Source: Deltaproteobacteria bacterium YD0425bin51 (lineage in GTDB: Bacteria > Desulfobacterota > Desulfobacteria > Desulfobacterales > YD0425bin51). Taken from it: 58,727 bases of DNA. The position numbers were made by a program, and so were the translations under genes. Below, piece by piece: positions 45,648-54,454 of the stretch. Under the pieces are notes generated by a model. That model was not told the origin of the DNA. It did no database searches and saw only the letters and a program-made list of their open reading frames with translations. Positions within the stretch are counted from its first letter, which is position 1. Each line of letters begins with the position of its first letter. The stretch is from contig PDZS01000030.1 in assembly GCA_002753225.1 (NCBI GenBank), forward strand, positions 1 to 58,727. The letters run 5' to 3'.

Positions 45648-47816
45648 TTACCTCCTTAATTTACTAATAAAATCATAAATAACTCTGTAAATTCTTTCAG
45701 ATCCTTCACCTAGAAGGATACCATGTCTTTTTATGTTAACTAAAATATACTCTTTGTCTTTTGAACCTATTAGTTTAAATATCTTTTCAGTACCACGGGG
45801 ATCAACTACTGGATCAGAGCTTGATTGAATAATTAGAGCAGGTATTCGTATTAAGTATAATTTATCTTCCATTGAGCTCATTAAACGCTCTAATTCTCTT
45901 ATTCCTGATATTGGGTTTCTAAAATAGTTAATATGCGGGTTTTCGGGATGATTTGCTATAAACTCTTTTTTCTTTCTTTTTGCAGAATCAGTTTGAATCA
46001 TGTCCATAAGTTTATTCCAGATATCAACTGCTGGTACTAATTTTGAGCCTTTATTGTGAAGTTTGAGCGGAGGGCTTACTGCAAATACTGATGCCACATT
46101 TTTTACTCTAGCAGCTAAATCAAGAGCAAGTCCTGCTCCAGTTGAAAATCCGCCAACAACTACGTTGTTGCATATGTTGCTAAGAATTGCATATCCTTCA
46201 TCTACAGAATTTATCCAATCTATATAACTTTTCTGTGCAAGATCATCAGGACTGGTACCATGACCAGAAAGCCTTGGAGCGTATACCCAAAACCCTTTTT
46301 TCCATAGATAAGTTGCAAGTTCTTTTACCTCTAGAGGAGCTGCCATATATCCATGAATTAAAAGAATCCCTATTTTATTGGTTTTTCCATGGAGGAGTAT
46401 TGGTCTTCCAACCTCTTTTTCTTTTGATTCTCCATTTATATAAAATTTATTATAATCATGATCAAAATCATCCATCCCTTTTTTAATAAGTTTATGCACA
46501 ATTTTTCTTTTTAGCCAAAAAGATGGCATCCAAGAGATTAGCCTTAAAGCATTTTGAAGAGGTGCAAGTGGTTCAATTTCATTTGCCATTACAGCAATAG
46601 GATTTTCAATACGCATACGATGAAAACCAAAAGCAGATAATATTTTTAATTTATCTTTTATAATTATATTTCCTTTTTTTTTGACTAAACCTTTTTCAAG
46701 GGCTACACTTATAAAATCTCTATATTTATTTGTTCTATCATCTGTTAAAAGATTGATTTGTGATTTGTTAAGACTTTTATGAGTATTTATACCCATTTTT
46801 TTAAAATCTAAGCAAGAAGCCATATACACCCTTAATTTTAAATCATTTTTATCTATTTTTTTAAAAGGGATCATTCTTAATATGGATGCAAATAGATGGT
46901 CGTGATTAACTGTTGTCATGCTATAAATATTTGCCATATATTTTTCCATAATTTTGCCTGCGGCAGTCCTCATGGCTTCCTTTGAAGGGATTGGGTCATC
47001 AAAATCGATTTTATGTAGTGCTTTAATATCATTTAGAATAACAGGATGTTTTAAATAATTTCTAATAGCCATTGGTTTGCCAAATCTGACATCCATATCT
47101 ACTCCAGAAAGAAGCATTGTACCTTCTGCCATAAGCTCTTCTATAACTCGCGGAGAAGGATCTTCCATTAAACGCATAGCTAAATTACTAATCATATTTT
47201 CTTTTGCGCGTATTGGATAGTAAGTTATGTTGACTGGAACAATATATGTATTTAGACTAAACATTGATTCAATATTGTCAATTTTAAATAAATCTATGAG
47301 CCTCAAGGCTTCATCTTTGTTTTCTTTTAAAAGATAACGAAATCTTTCTCGATAGAATTCAGTTCTTAAAGCGAGAGTGGCAATGCCAGTATGGGGACGG
47401 TGTTTACCTCCTGCATATGGAACTATAAAATTTCCTTTTTCTAAAATTTTTTTGCTTTTTACCATACGACCTTCAGGAAAAATGACCCATACTGCTTCAC
47501 CTGTGAGTAGACTCTTTACAATGAGGAGGTCCCTATCAGGGTGTTTCGTTGAAACCACTCCAACATTATCAAAAAAACTAGCAAGAGATCCTTTAAAAAG
47601 ATTGCTGTCAGCAAGGGACCATACTGGAATATTATGAACATGGTAAAGATAATAAGGTAACAATATGGTTTCAAGTCTTGTAAAATGATTTATGGCAAAA
47701 ATTCCTCCTCCATAATTTGGGATGTTTTCTTTTCCATATATATTGACTTTGGCTTTGGAGAGGGCAGAAAAAGTTTTTATGGCAAGTCCTGTGGTTAAAT
47801 ATGCATATCTATTCAT
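45648..47816 (-). CDS. Fusion of PlsC-type acyltransferase and alpha/beta hydrolase
   Basis: The 722-residue protein begins with a glycerophosphate acyltransferase-like domain (about 20-260): FAINHFTRLET occupies the NHxxxxD position with E in place of D, and VIFPEGRMVK is the substrate motif. After a middle region (about 290-460), a C-terminal alpha/beta hydrolase (about 490-720) has LLIHGYMAAP, VVGGFSTGAGLAL with the nucleophile serine, SSSDPVVDP and a late HGILLGEG histidine. One polypeptide could thus transfer and hydrolyse acyl groups in membrane lipids. The ATG has no clear ribosome site; a sigma70-like promoter is at 47877-47905. Confidence 0.88.
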   Translation of the reverse strand: MNRYAYLTTGLAIKTFSALSKAKVNIYGKENIPNYGGGIFAINHFTRLETILLPYYLYHVHNIPVWSLADSNLFKGSLASFFDNVGVVSTKHPDRDLLIVKSLLTGEAVWVIFPEGRMVKSKKILEKGNFIVPYAGGKHRPHTGIATLALRTEFYRERFRYLLKENKDEALRLIDLFKIDNIESMFSLNTYIVPVNITYYPIRAKENMISNLAMRLMEDPSPRVIEELMAEGTMLLSGVDMDVRFGKPMAIRNYLKHPVILNDIKALHKIDFDDPIPSKEAMRTAAGKIMEKYMANIYSMTTVNHDHLFASILRMIPFKKIDKNDLKLRVYMASCLDFKKMGINTHKSLNKSQINLLTDDRTNKYRDFISVALEKGLVKKKGNIIIKDKLKILSAFGFHRMRIENPIAVMANEIEPLAPLQNALRLISWMPSFWLKRKIVHKLIKKGMDDFDHDYNKFYINGESKEKEVGRPILLHGKTNKIGILLIHGYMAAPLEVKELATYLWKKGFWVYAPRLSGHGTSPDDLAQKSYIDWINSVDEGYAILSNICNNVVVGGFSTGAGLALDLAARVKNVASVFAVSPPLKLHNKGSKLVPAVDIWNKLMDMIQTDSAKRKKKEFIANHPENPHINYFRNPISGIRELERLMSSMEDKLYLIRIPALIIQSSSDPVVDPRGTEKIFKLIGSKDKEYILVNIKRHGILLGEGSERIYRVIYDFISKLRR

Positions 47817-47849
47817 AACTTATTATTTTCATTAAATAAAATATTGTTG

Positions 47850-47879
47850 TTGACATTATAAATGCTATGGAAATAAAAT
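47850..47879 (+). promoter_or_regulatory. Sigma70-type promoter for the NIL-ferredoxin-mnmA-mtaB operon
   Basis: TTGACA (47850-47855), an 18-base spacer and TAAAAT (47874-47879). The -10 box overlaps that of the opposing promoter at 47877-47905. Confidence 0.6.
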
Positions 47880-47905
47880 ATACTTTTTTCTAATTGTTTA
47901 GTCAA
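47877..47905 (-). promoter_or_regulatory. Sigma70-type promoter for the acyltransferase-hydrolase gene
   Basis: On the minus strand TTGACT (47905-47900), 17 bases, TATATT (47882-47877). It faces the plus-strand promoter with overlapping -10 boxes, so only one polymerase could occupy the site at a time. Confidence 0.6.
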
Positions 47906-47930
47906 AAGCTATTATTTAGGAGGATGGTTT

Positions 47931-48356
47931 GTGTATTCAAAAATTCTTATTTTGCGTTTTCCAAAAACTGAAGTTCAAAAGCCTGTTGTATGTAATTTAG
48001 CAAAAAACTTTGATTTAAATTTTAATATATTGAATGCCACCATATATTCAGGAAAAGAAGGTATGATGGTACTGGAACTTTGGGGAAATAAAAAAATATT
48101 TAAACAAGGAGTTCAATATTTAAAAGACCAAGGAGTCATAGTAGAAAATGCAGCTCAAGCTATAGAGAGAGATTTAGAAAAATGTGTACATTGCGGAGCT
48201 TGTACTGCAGTATGCCCTACAGGTGCTCTTTCTGTTCAGCGGCCTGAAATGCTCGTCATATTTGATCAAAAAAAATGCAGCATATGTGAATTTTGCATCC
48301 CTGCTTGCCCAACAAGGGCGATGGTAATAAAGCCAAAAGATACAAATTTTTTATAG
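47931..48356 (+). CDS. NIL-domain ferredoxin, two [4Fe-4S] clusters
   Basis: The 141-residue protein has an N-terminal NIL domain (about 1-75), a small ACT-like ligand domain also found on methionine ABC transporters, and a C-terminal bacterial-type ferredoxin with CVHCGACTAVCP and CSICEFCIPACP, giving two [4Fe-4S] clusters. In methanogens NIL-ferredoxins take part in making homocysteine from sulfide. GTG at 47931 is the start, with AGGAGG seven bases before. It lies directly against mnmA, suggesting delivery of sulfur, electrons or clusters for tRNA thiolation. Confidence 0.93.
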   Translation: MYSKILILRFPKTEVQKPVVCNLAKNFDLNFNILNATIYSGKEGMMVLELWGNKKIFKQGVQYLKDQGVIVENAAQAIERDLEKCVHCGACTAVCPTGALSVQRPEMLVIFDQKKCSICEFCIPACPTRAMVIKPKDTNFL

Positions 48357-49388
48357 ATGGGAAAAATTATAGCTGTAGCAATGAGCGGCGGCATTGATTC
48401 CATGATGGCTGCCTATTTTTTAAAAGAACAGGGACATTCTGTTATTGGTATTCATTTTGTTACAGGATATGAAAAAGAAAATTATGAGGCAGAGCTTTTT
48501 AATGTAGCTGAAAAGCTTAAAATACCTCTTAAAATAGTTGACATAAGCTTAGATTTCAAAACAAAAGTTATAGACTATTTTAAAAGTACTTATGAATCAG
48601 GTAAAACCCCAAATCCGTGCCTTGTATGTAATGATAGAGTCAAATTTGGAACTATTTTGAATATAGTTAAAGATTTAGGTGCATCTCATCTTGCAACAGG
48701 ACATTATGCTAGAATTGTATCAGATGATATTGGAAGATTTCATCTATTGAAAGGGATAGATGCAGCAAAAGATCAGTCCTATTTCCTTGCATTTTTATCC
48801 CAGAAACAGCTCTCTTGTGCTATATTTCCTTTAGGGGATATGACAAAATTATATGTAAAGGAACTTGCAAAGTCTCTTGGTCTTGAAGCAGTTTTAAAAG
48901 AAGAAAGCCAAGATGTATGTTTTATAAAAGGGAAAACATATGGAGAGTTTTTGAAAGAATTTGCTGGTTTTAAAACAAAGCAAGGATATATTAAGGATAC
49001 AAGCGGCAAGATTTTAGGAATACATAATGGTTTGCATCTTTTTACTATTGGTCAGAGAAGAGGAATTAATTGTCCTGCAAAATTGCCATATCATGTTGTA
49101 AGTATATGTCCAGATGAAAATGTTTTAATTGTAGGATTTAAAGAAGAACTTTTTAAGTCACAATGTGAAATTGTTGACATAAATTGGATAAATGAGTGCC
49201 CAAATTTTCCAATGAAAATAGATATTAGGTTAAGATATAGAAATAAGGCTGCTAAAGCTGCGCTTTTTTTAAAAGGTGATAATTCTCTTATAGCTGAATT
49301 TGAAGAGCCACAATCTTCTATAACACCTGGACAAGGTGCAGTATTTTATATTGGTGATGAAGTAATTGGTGCCGGATGGATTAGATAG
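48357..49388 (+). CDS. mnmA: tRNA 2-thiouridylase with three-cysteine (putative Fe-S) site
   Basis: The 343-residue enzyme adds sulfur to U34 of Lys, Glu and Gln tRNAs. The PP-loop AMSGGIDSMMAAY binds ATP. E. coli MnmA uses D99, C102 and C199; here the equivalents are C88, C91 (NPCLVCND) and C188 (SQDVCFI), so aspartate is replaced by a third cysteine. The tRNA-binding GQRRGIN and C-terminal barrel are present. The ATG directly abuts the ferredoxin stop with no separate ribosome site, implying coupling. The CxxC...C pattern suggests a [4Fe-4S] cluster, as in TtuA-type enzymes. Confidence 0.93.
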   Translation: MGKIIAVAMSGGIDSMMAAYFLKEQGHSVIGIHFVTGYEKENYEAELFNVAEKLKIPLKIVDISLDFKTKVIDYFKSTYESGKTPNPCLVCNDRVKFGTILNIVKDLGASHLATGHYARIVSDDIGRFHLLKGIDAAKDQSYFLAFLSQKQLSCAIFPLGDMTKLYVKELAKSLGLEAVLKEESQDVCFIKGKTYGEFLKEFAGFKTKQGYIKDTSGKILGIHNGLHLFTIGQRRGINCPAKLPYHVVSICPDENVLIVGFKEELFKSQCEIVDINWINECPNFPMKIDIRLRYRNKAAKAALFLKGDNSLIAEFEEPQSSITPGQGAVFYIGDEVIGAGWIR

Positions 49389-49393
49389 ATTGA

Positions 49394-50620
49394 ATGAAAG
49401 AGATACGTAAATTTAACATAATAACTTTAGGCTGCAAAGTAAACCAATATGAATCAGAAGCTATTTCTGCAATGCTCATTAAAAAAGGATTTATTCCTGT
49501 TGATCAAAATGAAGCTGCAGACTTGTGTATAATTAATACCTGTGCTGTAACTGGAAAGGCTTCTATGCAGTCAAGGCAGGCTTTAAGAAAGCAGATAAAG
49601 CTAAACCCGAAAGCTCAAGTAATAGCAACTGGTTGTTATGCTAAAACTTCTCCAGATGAAATTAAAAATATACATGGCATTCAAGATATTGATATTTTAT
49701 TAACAGATGAATTTCCACAAATACCTTTAGGTAAAAGAACACGCCCATTTTTAAAAATTCAAGATGGATGTGATGCTTTTTGCACTTACTGTATTGTTCC
49801 CCATGCCCGTGGACGCAGCCGAAGTATGCCTATAGATGATGTAATATCTAATATCAAATCTATAAAATATGCAGGTTATCATGAAGTAGTTCTTTCAGGA
49901 ATACATCTTGGACGATATGGTTATGATTTTGTACCTAAAGAAAATCTTTATAAATTACTTTCTATAATTGAAAAATTAAAGCTTATTGATAGAGTAAGAC
50001 TAAGTTCCATCGAACCATTGGAACTTTCTGACGATATAATTAAAATAGCTGCATCATCAGATATAATTTGCAGGCATTTTCATATTCCTCTTCAGAGCGG
50101 AGATGATTTGATCCTAAAAAGAATGAATAGACCATATGATAGAAATTATTTTAAAGATTTGGTCCTGGAAATTCATAATCTAATTCCTGATGCATCAATA
50201 GGAGTTGATACTTTAATTGGTTTCCCTGGAGAAACTGAAACAGCATTTGAAAATACTTTTTCTTTAATTTCTGAGCTTCCTATAAGTTATTTGCATGTAT
50301 TTCCATTCTCACCTAGAAAAGGAACACCTGCTTTTGATTTTCCCAATAAAATATCTAACGAAATAATTAAAGATAGAACTCAAAAAATGCGCATTTTAGG
50401 GAAATTTAAGAAAAAAGAATTTTATAGAAAGATGATAGGACTTACAGTTGAAGCTCTTGTTGAAGGGAAAAGAGAACATTTAAACAATTATCTTACTGGA
50501 ATAACTTCAAATTATATTAAAATTTTTATAGAAGGAGAGGATTCCCTTAAAAATAATATTGTAAAGGTTAAAATAGACAGGGTAGATGAAAATAATGAAG
50601 TTTGGGGGCAACTTGTGTAA
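49394..50620 (+). CDS. mtaB: tRNA t6A37 methylthiotransferase
   Basis: The 408-residue radical SAM methylthiotransferase converts t6A37 to ms2t6A. The N-terminal cluster ligands are in LGCKVNQYES, INTCAVTGKA and ATGCYAKT, the radical SAM motif in DGCDAFCTYCIVPHARGR, and a TRAM domain ends the protein (about 345-408). The CKVNQYE wording is specific to MtaB rather than MiaB or RimO. It follows mnmA after five bases. Its substrate is produced by the TsaD pathway (26361). The TAA stop lies inside a terminator hairpin. Confidence 0.95.
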   Translation: MKEIRKFNIITLGCKVNQYESEAISAMLIKKGFIPVDQNEAADLCIINTCAVTGKASMQSRQALRKQIKLNPKAQVIATGCYAKTSPDEIKNIHGIQDIDILLTDEFPQIPLGKRTRPFLKIQDGCDAFCTYCIVPHARGRSRSMPIDDVISNIKSIKYAGYHEVVLSGIHLGRYGYDFVPKENLYKLLSIIEKLKLIDRVRLSSIEPLELSDDIIKIAASSDIICRHFHIPLQSGDDLILKRMNRPYDRNYFKDLVLEIHNLIPDASIGVDTLIGFPGETETAFENTFSLISELPISYLHVFPFSPRKGTPAFDFPNKISNEIIKDRTQKMRILGKFKKKEFYRKMIGLTVEALVEGKREHLNNYLTGITSNYIKIFIEGEDSLKNNIVKVKIDRVDENNEVWGQLV

Positions 50621-50629
50621 GTTGCTCCC
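50604..50629. terminator. Bidirectional rho-independent terminator
   Basis: GGGGGCAACTT (50604-50614) and AAGTTGCTCCC (50619-50629) pair over 11 bases with one G-T wobble and a four-base loop GTGT. A T-rich run follows at 50636-50649. The mtaB stop lies within the hairpin; it can also end the convergent secreted-protein operon. Confidence 0.75.
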
Positions 50630-50646
50630 AATATATTTAGTTTTGT

Positions 50647-51477
50647 TTATGGCATTTGGCCATATTCGTTAGTTCCCATAAGAGCAGTAATTCCACCATC
50701 TGTTCTTCCAAGAAGATTAGGTATTCCTTCTCTTGCGAGTTCAAGGAAGAAACCTTGTCCAGGATATTTAAATTCATATTTTCCTAATTCAACAGGATAC
50801 ATATCAAGTGGCCAGAGTGCAAGCCTTAAGTTCCCTTTAGTAATTATGGAATCTCGGATAACTTTCATAGGTTTCTCAGATATCCATTCTCCTGTATTAT
50901 GGACAATATAACCCATTAAACCAGCCATAAGATCAGGGTTTAATACCCCAGTAAGTCTGACCATGTTGGCTTCCATTTCTCCTCTCATTTCAGGCGTACC
51001 AATCAAAAGTTTGTTAAGTTTTCTATTTGGAGAATTTATATCGTCCCATTCTGCCTTAATAAGTAGTCCATTCATTGTTACAGGGTTATCAACTCCGGTT
51101 CCAAGCTTTAAGTCTCTCCAGTCTTGGTCCCAGTCAAGTCTATTGGGATTAGCCTTTTTTTCCCATGCCCAGAAAGTATCATCTTGTGGTCCTCTTAAAA
51201 CTACCACTTTTCCTGCTATTTTTGGCGCTAGTTGGTATAAATCTCCTAAATTATTTCGTTCATAATAGCCTGCTTTTACAGCTCCTACTTCGCCATATGT
51301 TTTAATTTTAGCGTTTAGAAGTATCCTAAGAAGATTTCCATCCCTTGTAATAGATGAAAACCCTGCTTGTCCAGTTACTCCTTCTAAAACGTTATCTTCT
51401 ATCTCTTTCATTTCAGCAAGTAAATTAGAAGTAAAAATTAAAAATATAAAACTTAAAACTATAATTATTTTTTTCAT
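50647..51477 (-). CDS. Secreted protein with VTGQAG N-terminal motif, unknown function
   Basis: The 276-residue protein has a signal peptide (KKIIIVLSFIFLIFTSNLLA) and then EIEDNVLEGVTGQAGFSSIT, the 'D-x-x-L/M-x-x-V/I-T-x-Q-x-G' pattern seen in families such as DUF6160. The rest is beta-rich (VVLRGPQDDTFWAW, KTYGEVGAVKAG). There is no membrane segment or catalytic motif. It follows the 306-residue protein with the same pattern by 41 bases, so both are probably controlled by the sigma54 promoter upstream. A strong GGGGGG ribosome site precedes its ATG. Confidence 0.8.
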   Translation of the reverse strand: MKKIIIVLSFIFLIFTSNLLAEMKEIEDNVLEGVTGQAGFSSITRDGNLLRILLNAKIKTYGEVGAVKAGYYERNNLGDLYQLAPKIAGKVVVLRGPQDDTFWAWEKKANPNRLDWDQDWRDLKLGTGVDNPVTMNGLLIKAEWDDINSPNRKLNKLLIGTPEMRGEMEANMVRLTGVLNPDLMAGLMGYIVHNTGEWISEKPMKVIRDSIITKGNLRLALWPLDMYPVELGKYEFKYPGQGFFLELAREGIPNLLGRTDGGITALMGTNEYGQMP

Positions 51478-51518
51478 AAATCCCCCCTTTATATTTTGTA
51501 TTTTATTTTATTTTTTTG

Positions 51519-52439
51519 TTATCTACCGGGAATTTCTATTTCACAATAGTGCATTCTTAAGTTTTCTGCTATTATAGGTCCGAAACTTTTTCCACCCATT
51601 TTGAAGTCTTCTACTCTAATTGATCCATACATAGGAAGATTTAAGTAAAGGTTGCCATTTCTTGAATCTAAAGTTGCAGGATTGCCCGCTGTCATATTTC
51701 CTGTTTGCAAATTACCGCTATAAGTCCATTGACTTGGATTAGGATTAGGAGAACCACCTCTAATTATTGCATCTTTATGATCAGAATAATCTGGGTCTTC
51801 TTTAGATATTATTACTAAATCCCCAATCTTCCATACAGTTTTACCAGAAGCATAGCCATATTGCTGTGGAACTGCTGATCCTGTTTGACTTACATGAACA
51901 CCTTTTACTTCGATACCATTACTTGGATAGTTAAGATCAGAAACATTACCGACATCAAGTTTTAGCCCAAGATCAAGATCAAGTCCGTTATTTCTTCCTG
52001 CTACATACAAATGATCAGGTTTAGCTACCAAATTATCAACCTTTAAGCTTCCAATATTAGTGTTGCATGCTTTTAAAGTATCAACTGTTAAACTCATTGG
52101 GGCGTTTTGGGCATTCCAGTTAGAGAATCTCATAGTTGAAGTGGTTTTATTATTTATTTTTTCAGTTCTTACGGTTACAGTTCCATCTTTGGGGAGATTT
52201 AAATTAAAATTAAACCCATTCAATTCTAATTTGTTTCCAGTATTAGTGTCTGATATTCCTATTCCAGTAATACCTAACTTCATGCTTATTTGCTCTGTAA
52301 CAGTAAATGCCACACCTTTTTGAGCAGTGATGTCAGACATCTCATTTTCATCCAGAGCTTCTAAGGAAAAAGCATTTGCTGCAAATAAAAAAGATAATAA
52401 AATCACAAATAATTTATTTATGTTATTTTTGTAACTCAT
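51519..52439 (-). CDS. Secreted beta-rich protein with ITAQKG motif, unknown function
   Basis: The 306-residue protein has a signal peptide ending around ANAFS, then EALDENEMSDITAQKGVAFT, matching the motif of its downstream neighbour. The mature part is a succession of short beta strands rich in glycine, asparagine and threonine, such as KLGITGIGISDTNTG and TLDSRNGNLYLNLP, like beta-helical or surface proteins. It is the first gene of a two-gene operon, with GAGGTG before the ATG and a sigma54 promoter about 65 bases upstream. Function is unknown. Confidence 0.8.
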   Translation of the reverse strand: MSYKNNINKLFVILLSFLFAANAFSLEALDENEMSDITAQKGVAFTVTEQISMKLGITGIGISDTNTGNKLELNGFNFNLNLPKDGTVTVRTEKINNKTTSTMRFSNWNAQNAPMSLTVDTLKACNTNIGSLKVDNLVAKPDHLYVAGRNNGLDLDLGLKLDVGNVSDLNYPSNGIEVKGVHVSQTGSAVPQQYGYASGKTVWKIGDLVIISKEDPDYSDHKDAIIRGGSPNPNPSQWTYSGNLQTGNMTAGNPATLDSRNGNLYLNLPMYGSIRVEDFKMGGKSFGPIIAENLRMHYCEIEIPGR

Positions 52440-52503
52440 TTATGCACCTCGCTCTCTTGCTTAATAAATTTTATTTTTTTAAAAATTAATCACTATTTGC
52501 TAT

Positions 52504-52519
52504 AGCAATTGTTATGCCA
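52504..52519 (-). promoter_or_regulatory. Sigma54 (RpoN) -24/-12 promoter
   Basis: On the minus strand TGGCAT, five bases AACAA, then TTGCT give the sigma54 pattern TGGCAC-N5-TTGCW with one mismatch and exact GG-N10-GC spacing. Transcription would begin near 52493, leaving about 54 bases before the ATG at 52439. Confidence 0.72.
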
Positions 52520-52565
52520 TACAAATAAGTCATGTAAATTGTGGTTGTTAGAGCAAAAAAAACCT

Positions 52566-52609
52566 GCAACTTATATTGCAAAGCAAAATACGCGTAACTT
52601 ATGTTGCAA
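52566..52609. promoter_or_regulatory. Tandem 16-bp repeats, probable activator sites
   Basis: GCAACTTATATTGCAA (52566-52581) and GTAACTTATGTTGCAA (52594-52609) differ at two bases and lie 28 bases apart start-to-start. Each is partly self-complementary (GCAA...TTGC). They lie about 73-116 bases upstream of the predicted sigma54 start, where enhancer-binding activators usually bind. Confidence 0.65.
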
Positions 52610-52650
52610 GATTTTTGCTGCTATTAGAAAAGAAAATAGATAGGGGGGTC

Positions 52651-53205
52651 TTATATGAAATCTTGAACAGTAAAAACTGAATGCACAGATACACCTTGAG
52701 CTTCTATATTTTGACATCCATTTTCTTCTAAACGATCGACAAGTACAATAGCAGCAAGGATTTTAAGACCATAATCTCTTGCTATTTTAATGGCTTGGAT
52801 GGTAGATTTTCCAGTAGTTATTACATCATCAAGAATAATAACTTCATCATCTTTTTCAACACATCCTTCAATTTGAAGACCCATTCCATGACTTTTAGGC
52901 TCTTTACGGACAGCAAAAGCTTGTATAGGGTTATTTTTAATATAAGATGCAAAAGCAATAGAAGTAGCTATAGGATCAGCTCCCATCGTAAGTCCACCTA
53001 TAGCTTTTGGTTTTAAATTCAAAGATTGAATTTTTTGATAAATGATATTACCGATTAAAAATTGACCTTCAGGATAATAAGTTACTCTTTTAAGATTGAA
53101 ATAAAAATGACTCATCTTTCCTGAAGAAAGCCTTATGGAAGGGGTATCGGTTTTTTTAAATGATCTCTGTTTTATAAGTTTTTTTAGTCTTTCAATATAT
53201 TCCAT
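52651..53205 (-). CDS. pyrE: Orotate phosphoribosyltransferase
   Basis: The 184-residue enzyme makes orotidine monophosphate in pyrimidine synthesis. Motifs are LSSGKMSHFYFNLK (substrate loop), AIGGLTMGADPIATSIAFAS, AVRKEPKSHGMG (flexible loop lysines) and the PRPP site EVIILDDVITTGKST. A TTG at 53241 would add 12 residues, but the ATG at 53205 (MEYIERLKKLI) gives the usual N-terminus; neither has a good ribosome site. It stands alone, downstream of the divergent PAP2-like gene. Confidence 0.94.
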   Translation of the reverse strand: MEYIERLKKLIKQRSFKKTDTPSIRLSSGKMSHFYFNLKRVTYYPEGQFLIGNIIYQKIQSLNLKPKAIGGLTMGADPIATSIAFASYIKNNPIQAFAVRKEPKSHGMGLQIEGCVEKDDEVIILDDVITTGKSTIQAIKIARDYGLKILAAIVLVDRLEENGCQNIEAQGVSVHSVFTVQDFI

Positions 53206-53301
53206 AATATTGTTAATAATAAATCTTTTTGATTTTTTCAAGATATAATCGTATAATTTTTTTCCTGTTAAAATAATTAAACTATTTTATATTTTAAAAA
53301 T

Positions 53302-54435
53302 ATGATTACTTATAATAATATAATTAACAGATTCTATCAAAAGCCAAGCAGAGAAAATGTTGAAACTAAACCGTTTGAGAGCCCTTCACATTTTTCACTA
53401 TGTTTGCGAGCAATCCTAAAGCCTATTATTTTAAGTTTCTCAGATAAAAAATATAGGGAAGACTATGCTACTCAATTCGATCTAGCAAGTCGAAATGTAG
53501 AAATAACTATCGAAACACTTATGAAGCTCTTTCTTTTTCATCCTGTAAAAAATGCATTTGTTTTAAATACAGTAGGAAATTGGTTACATACTTACTTCAA
53601 AGTCCAATTTGAAACTAAGAACTTTGAAAAATACTATGTTTATACCCAACATGATAATCAAATTCCATTTTATCCTGAAGAAGATATAATGTACACTTAT
53701 ATGATATCTCAAATATCTTATGTTGCAAATGAGCTCGCAAAAATTTTTACTGCAAAAGAAATGAATTATTTAGCTAGCTGTTTTGTTGAATTAAACAATT
53801 TTGCCACCTATACTCATAATAAATATCAGACTTTAATGCCTAGGTTTGCCAATCATAACAGGCTTACTTTAAAAGTTATTCAACATATTGACAAGCCATA
53901 TAACTGCTGTCCAAGCCTTCATATTGCGTATACTTTACTTTTAGATAATGTAATAGAAAAGTTTTTTTACACAAATACTCATAAACAATCTAAAAAAAAG
54001 ACTCAAACTTTTGAATCAATAAGGTATTCAAGCATTAGGATGTTTAATTCCGTACTTTATACAAAACAGCATTCTATTTTAGACGTTGCTTTTGGTATGC
54101 TTTGTTCCCATATCGTTTTTGAGAAAAAATATAAGCAAAAATTTAATAATCTCATTTATATATTTGATGACTTAAAAAAAGATAATCCATATATTAATTA
54201 TGAAGTAATTAAAGAAATATATGTTGAAGGAATGGAATTATACGAAAAAAAAATATCATTCTATAAACAAAGTCATGAATATACAAATTTTGAACATTTA
54301 TCATTAGAAGGTATAAGTTTCAGAGAAACCGTAGGGGACTATTTAATACAATATGGATATCCCAAACTGCCTATTTGGCATATAATAAATGAAGGCGTTT
54401 ATTTTGATACTGTGAAACGAAATCTTGTGGGATGA
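53302..54435 (+). CDS. PAP2-superfamily-like protein without membrane helices
   Basis: The 377-residue protein carries YNCCPSLHIAYTLLL (PSxxH) and VLYTKQHSILDVAFG (SVxxxxxHxxxD), the second and third motifs of PAP2 phosphatases or AUR1-type phosphotransferases, plus a QIPFYPEEDIMYTY stretch like the IPF.P segment of AUR1. The first KxxxxxxRP motif is absent. PAP2 enzymes of this type are usually multi-pass membrane proteins; here no segment is long and hydrophobic enough. It therefore appears soluble or peripheral. No ribosome site is seen at the ATG. Function is unknown. Confidence 0.72.
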   Translation: MITYNNIINRFYQKPSRENVETKPFESPSHFSLCLRAILKPIILSFSDKKYREDYATQFDLASRNVEITIETLMKLFLFHPVKNAFVLNTVGNWLHTYFKVQFETKNFEKYYVYTQHDNQIPFYPEEDIMYTYMISQISYVANELAKIFTAKEMNYLASCFVELNNFATYTHNKYQTLMPRFANHNRLTLKVIQHIDKPYNCCPSLHIAYTLLLDNVIEKFFYTNTHKQSKKKTQTFESIRYSSIRMFNSVLYTKQHSILDVAFGMLCSHIVFEKKYKQKFNNLIYIFDDLKKDNPYINYEVIKEIYVEGMELYEKKISFYKQSHEYTNFEHLSLEGISFRETVGDYLIQYGYPKLPIWHIINEGVYFDTVKRNLVG

Positions 54436-54454
54436 ATAATAAAGGGGGTAGCTA

